Source: a bacterium
GTDB taxonomy: Bacteria > Auribacterota > Auribacteria > Auribacterales > Auribacteraceae
Assembly: GCA_018435605.1 (NCBI GenBank)
Contig: JAHDNF010000003.1
Coordinates: forward strand, 124,001-188,000
Direction of reading: 5' to 3'
DNA length: 64,000 bases
The notes under the pieces are model-generated. The model was not told the origin of the DNA. It was given only the letters and a program-made list of their open reading frames with translations, and made no database searches. The position numbers and the translations under genes are program-made. How positions within the stretch are numbered: position 1 is the first letter of the stretch; each line of letters begins with the position of its first letter. Below, in pieces: positions 61,139 through 64,000 of this stretch.

Positions 61139-64000
61139 TCAGTAGTACAATTTGTAATAGCGTTTACTGATGGCATCGGACGTTGTGTCGATGAATTCGT
61201 ATTCTGTTTGGCCGGATATAGTTTCTATATCGCCAATCTTGTCGTATTCCCCGTCGACATCTTCTGAAGAATATATATCTATGGTACCTGAAGAATCTAA
61301 AGCCTTTATATAAAGTTTTGGGTAAGACCCTGAACGATGGACTTTCGTAATTTGTGCCACAGGGGCATAAGAAACATGTGAAAATGTACCTATCATGTCG
61401 CCTTTATTTTGAGGAGGGGTACCTGCCCAGCCGCTACCGCTCCAATGATTCATCATTATCCGTCCTGTATGGTATGGTATACGGTCTCCAAAAGGCAACC
61501 CTATAACTCCGTATGATCCTTCATTAACTATTGATTCATTGTTAACTATAGCTGGTTTGCCTTCATTGTCGATTGCCAGTTCGCCGTCAATATAGAAACT
61601 GACGGAATTTTTTGTCCAGTGGAATTCGTATTCATGTTCTTTAGTTATATCCTGTACAGGACAAAAATAAGTTACGGTCCGTAACTTATTGTCTGTTGTC
61701 GGGTCTATATGGTGCACTGAAAATGCGGCAAGTGTACTTGGTGTGCTATTATTAGAATATACATCCATTGTACGAAGTTCAAGGTCGATTTCGTTGAGAT
61801 AATAATTGGTACTGTTTATATAATGTTCCCAATAGAAGAAAAATGCCAATAATCCGCCTTCTGGAGAAGTTGTCGCTACTGTTGGAGCGGTCAACCGTAC
61901 GGTATATTTTCCGTAATGAAATGTGTCTTTGACGCTTACGGCTTGTCCTCCGACTCCTGAATAATCTTTGAGGCGTAAAACTAGGTTTCCGTCATTGTCA
62001 AGCCATGTATTATTGTGATCCAATCCTGCTCGCCATCTCCAAGAAAGACTTCTCCATTGATGTCCTGAAAAGATAAATGGAGTGGAATAGATTGCAGGGT
62101 TAGGAAGTTGTAACACAACACCTGCAGAAACCCAATCTCTAGTATCGGTTTTGTGTGCTACGGTTCCGATTGCGGTATTAAGTCGTAATGCGTAATAATA
62201 AGAGTTGGAAGTTGCTTCGTTGCGTGGTTCCGGTATACTAACAAAGGTATAAAATGATTTTGTTTCACCGGGAAGTATATTTTGTGAAGGCGATTCGGTA
62301 ACGTCAATGTCTATAGATCCGGTTTTATCGCGGTCAAGAATTGTTTTAATAGAACATATTTGAGTGATATCTGTTGAGTTTTCGACTGAACATATTATTT
62401 TTATTGACGTGCCGGCTACGTAAAAGTCGGATAAGCCCACTGGCAAGCCTGTGTCCGCATAAACTGCGTAAGCGCTGGTAATTTTGGGTGTGTTAGCTGT
62501 TAAAGTAATGGTTTGAGATTCACCAGCAATCACTGTTATCCGATCTATAATGCGCAATAATAATCCGTCGAACGGTGAATTATCTGAAATATATATTTCA
62601 CAAAGATAGATTCCGTCCGGAATGTTGTTCCATGTAGCCTGACCGGATGAATTTGTGATACGTCGATAAGCATCGCCCATATAATTATAACTATGGTCAT
62701 ACAGAAGACAATTTGCGTTTGGCAAGGACGAAGAATTCCAATTGGTGGCAGTAACGGTGATATTGCCTGTAACGTTTCCCGTGAACAATACATTGAACGA
62801 TTTGGTATCCGATTGTTGGGGATCGTTGTTATCGGTAACCCTTAAAGTAATTTTTTTTGTAAATGGCGGAATTTCGTCAGCTTCAAAATTAAACTGTATG
62901 TAAGGGGTTGTGCCGGACAGATCATAAACGCCGTCGTTATCAATATCCCATTCATAAAATACAATTTCGTATGGTGGTGATTCTATATGAAAGGAAGCCG
63001 ATGCGTCCAGATTGCATGTAGCTTCATAGATTCCTGGCGTGTCGGTAGCGGCAACATTAGCCGATATCACATCGAATATCGCTACAGGGCCGGTTCCAGT
63101 GTGGCTCGTGACGATAAACGCAGGGATAAATGCGCGAGAAGTATTATCTTCCATTGACTTATCTGGACCTGTGGTGTCAAGAACAGTTGATGTTGCCGAA
63201 TCGGTCATAACTGCGTAAACGTAATATGTACCGGGATTAGCCGTACTGGGTATACGAAAAGAAAAGGTATATGTTGCAGTACTATTATTACCGATTAACG
63301 CTTGAGATGTTTGTCCGGCTAAATCGCTGTCGAAAATAGTGTATGGAGTCGAAACCAGTTCAATCGAACCGTCGTCATACGTCCATTGGAATAAATCGTC
63401 ATATACCTTAAGATGCGCCGATATAAGTTTAGGGTCGCCGCCTTCAATCGCTTGAAGTGTAATTGTAACCATATCTCCGGGATAAATATCCGACGGATGA
63501 GAGGAATCGGAACTCACCGACAACAAGCTGATTGAAGATTCTAAAGCGGTTGTTGCAATCGGGTCGCTTTCGACGCCTAACTTCAGGTTGTCGATATATA
63601 TTGTTCCTGAGGCTACGAAATCATTGCGAAAGTAATCGTCGTCAGTATCAACCTGCAAAATGAGTATATTGCATTTTATAACATCGCTGAAATCAGGAAC
63701 CCACCAGTGTGATACATCATTGTAAGCATTGTGAATTAAATCGGTTATGTTGAACACCATTGTTTGCCAGATGCCGTTTGACGGTAAATTATATAGAGGA
63801 GGATTCGGTCTTTTATATACAGCTCCGACGAAGTTTTGAAGCCGCCATGGATAATATGCTGGTATAAAATTAGGGTCACCGGGTTTATATGTTTTGGCCC
63901 ATACTTCTATGGTAAGAACATTTGGGATATCGTTAGATAATCCTGTTGTTTTGATATCAAAACTAACTGTACTGTTTTCTAAATTGATAGGTTGTTCATA
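61139..64000 (-). CDS. Secreted GH16-type protein with PKD/Ig modules, N-terminus cut by window edge
   Basis: The frame is open from the right window edge to the stop at 61139, about 953 visible residues; an internal Met at 63760 is not the start. Order in the visible part: a beta-sandwich, possibly carbohydrate-binding, unit ending in ASGTIYIDNLKLG; beta-rich modules (LISAHLKVYDDLFQWTYDDG); a PKD-like unit (SPPYEIVFYEWDIDNDGVYD); a carboxypeptidase-regulatory-like unit; and a GH16 domain with the catalytic E-x-D-x-E as EIDLE (codons near 61776-61790), YFYWEHYI-type residues and MNHWSGSGW. This makes it a probable laminarinase, lichenase or agarase-like enzyme or binder. A tail domain ends at TSDAISKRYYKLYY. 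Extracellular. Confidence 0.8.
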   Translation of the reverse strand, partial: YEQPINLENSTVSFDIKTTGLSNDIPNVLTIEVWAKTYKPGDPNFIPAYYPWRLQNFVGAVYKRPNPPLYNLPSNGIWQTMVFNITDLIHNAYNDVSHWWVPDFSDVIKCNILILQVDTDDDYFRNDFVASGTIYIDNLKLGVESDPIATTALESSISLLSVSSDSSHPSDIYPGDMVTITLQAIEGGDPKLISAHLKVYDDLFQWTYDDGSIELVSTPYTIFDSDLAGQTSQALIGNNSTATYTFSFRIPSTANPGTYYVYAVMTDSATSTVLDTTGPDKSMEDNTSRAFIPAFIVTSHTGTGPVAIFDVISANVAATDTPGIYEATCNLDASASFHIESPPYEIVFYEWDIDNDGVYDLSGTTPYIQFNFEADEIPPFTKKITLRVTDNNDPQQSDTKSFNVLFTGNVTGNITVTATNWNSSSLPNANCLLYDHSYNYMGDAYRRITNSSGQATWNNIPDGIYLCEIYISDNSPFDGLLLRIIDRITVIAGESQTITLTANTPKITSAYAVYADTGLPVGLSDFYVAGTSIKIICSVENSTDITQICSIKTILDRDKTGSIDIDVTESPSQNILPGETKSFYTFVSIPEPRNEATSNSYYYALRLNTAIGTVAHKTDTRDWVSAGVVLQLPNPAIYSTPFIFSGHQWRSLSWRWRAGLDHNNTWLDNDGNLVLRLKDYSGVGGQAVSVKDTFHYGKYTVRLTAPTVATTSPEGGLLAFFFYWEHYINSTNYYLNEIDLELRTMDVYSNNSTPSTLAAFSVHHIDPTTDNKLRTVTYFCPVQDITKEHEYEFHWTKNSVSFYIDGELAIDNEGKPAIVNNESIVNEGSYGVIGLPFGDRIPYHTGRIMMNHWSGSGWAGTPPQNKGDMIGTFSHVSYAPVAQITKVHRSGSYPKLYIKALDSSGTIDIYSSEDVDGEYDKIGDIETISGQTEYEFIDTTSDAISKRYYKLYY

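Noticed and set aside
1-64000. CRISPR arrays, insertion sequences, prophage, integrase, toxin-antitoxin pairs, exosortase
   Set aside because: I looked through both strands and saw no repeat-spacer array, transposase or integrase motif, and no exosortase for the PEP-CTERM proteins.

Overview
The window is ordinary bacterial chromosome, about 40-45% G+C and densely coded on both strands. It is not a phage, plasmid or integrated element: I saw no rRNA, tRNA, CRISPR array, transposase or integrase. The cell is probably a diderm anaerobe: it has an RND efflux pump with periplasmic adaptor, an AsmA-family protein, ferrous-iron uptake (FeoB), rubrerythrin, ferredoxin-linked indolepyruvate oxidoreductase and acetate-kinase-type enzymes. 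PEP-CTERM sorting signals, an FGE-fold PEP-CTERM protein and a giant secreted protein that starts with a D-x-H-C-N-Y motif domain resemble what I know of Omnitrophota (candidate division OP3). Related PVC or Planctomycetota-like lineages are the alternative. This placement is inference.

Layout. 1-5.6 kb: a STAS protein cut by the left edge, an AI-2E family permease, feoB with its small Cys-rich partner, and a TPR protein. 5.7-12 kb: an adaptor/RND efflux pair converging on a Cache-HAMP adenylate cyclase. 12.2-14.7 kb: an AT-rich block of three exported proteins on the minus strand. 15.1-25.3 kb: AsmA-like protein, GNAT, single-domain response regulator, NagZ-type glycosidase, a very large membrane protein and a phosphohexomutase. 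25.5-33.7 kb: PEP-CTERM protein, QueD/PTPS, a GH13 enzyme, a PLDc_N peptide, DUF4126, a calcium-repeat secreted protein and a REC-HDOD protein. 33.9-38.2 kb: the 1423-residue giant. 38.6-43.8 kb: envelope glycan genes (two GT-C-like membrane proteins and a polyprenyl sugar-phosphate transferase that itself starts with a PEP-CTERM-like motif) and an FGE-fold PEP-CTERM protein. 43.8-46.8 kb: a Bcp peroxiredoxin and a UV-repair pair (UvsE overlapping a class II photolyase). 46.8-53.4 kb: an operon iorA-iorB-paaK-paaK-ACT-ACT-HAD for arylpyruvate/aryl-acetate metabolism. 53.4-58.9 kb: a sigma-54 activator divergent from an M20 hydrolase and two acetate-kinase paralogues. 59-64 kb: a membrane protein, rubrerythrin, and a large secreted GH16/PKD protein cut by the right edge.

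How the parts fit. The 46.8-58.9 kb region reads as amino-acid fermentation. IorAB would oxidise arylpyruvates to aryl-acetyl-CoA with ferredoxin, the two PaaK proteins would interconvert aryl-acetates and their CoA esters, and the ACT proteins probably sense amino acids or aryl acids. Next to it is a second unit with every part of a sigma-54 circuit visible: an activator with XylR_N and V4R sensory domains, two matching palindromes 21 bp apart, and a -24/-12 promoter in front of hydrolase-kinase-kinase. The second kinase has lost the core catalytic motifs and the first is altered at two of them. I consider this the best candidate for an undescribed system here. The giant protein with an HExxxH motif and the sugar transferase with an N-terminal PEP-CTERM-like motif are the other strong candidates.
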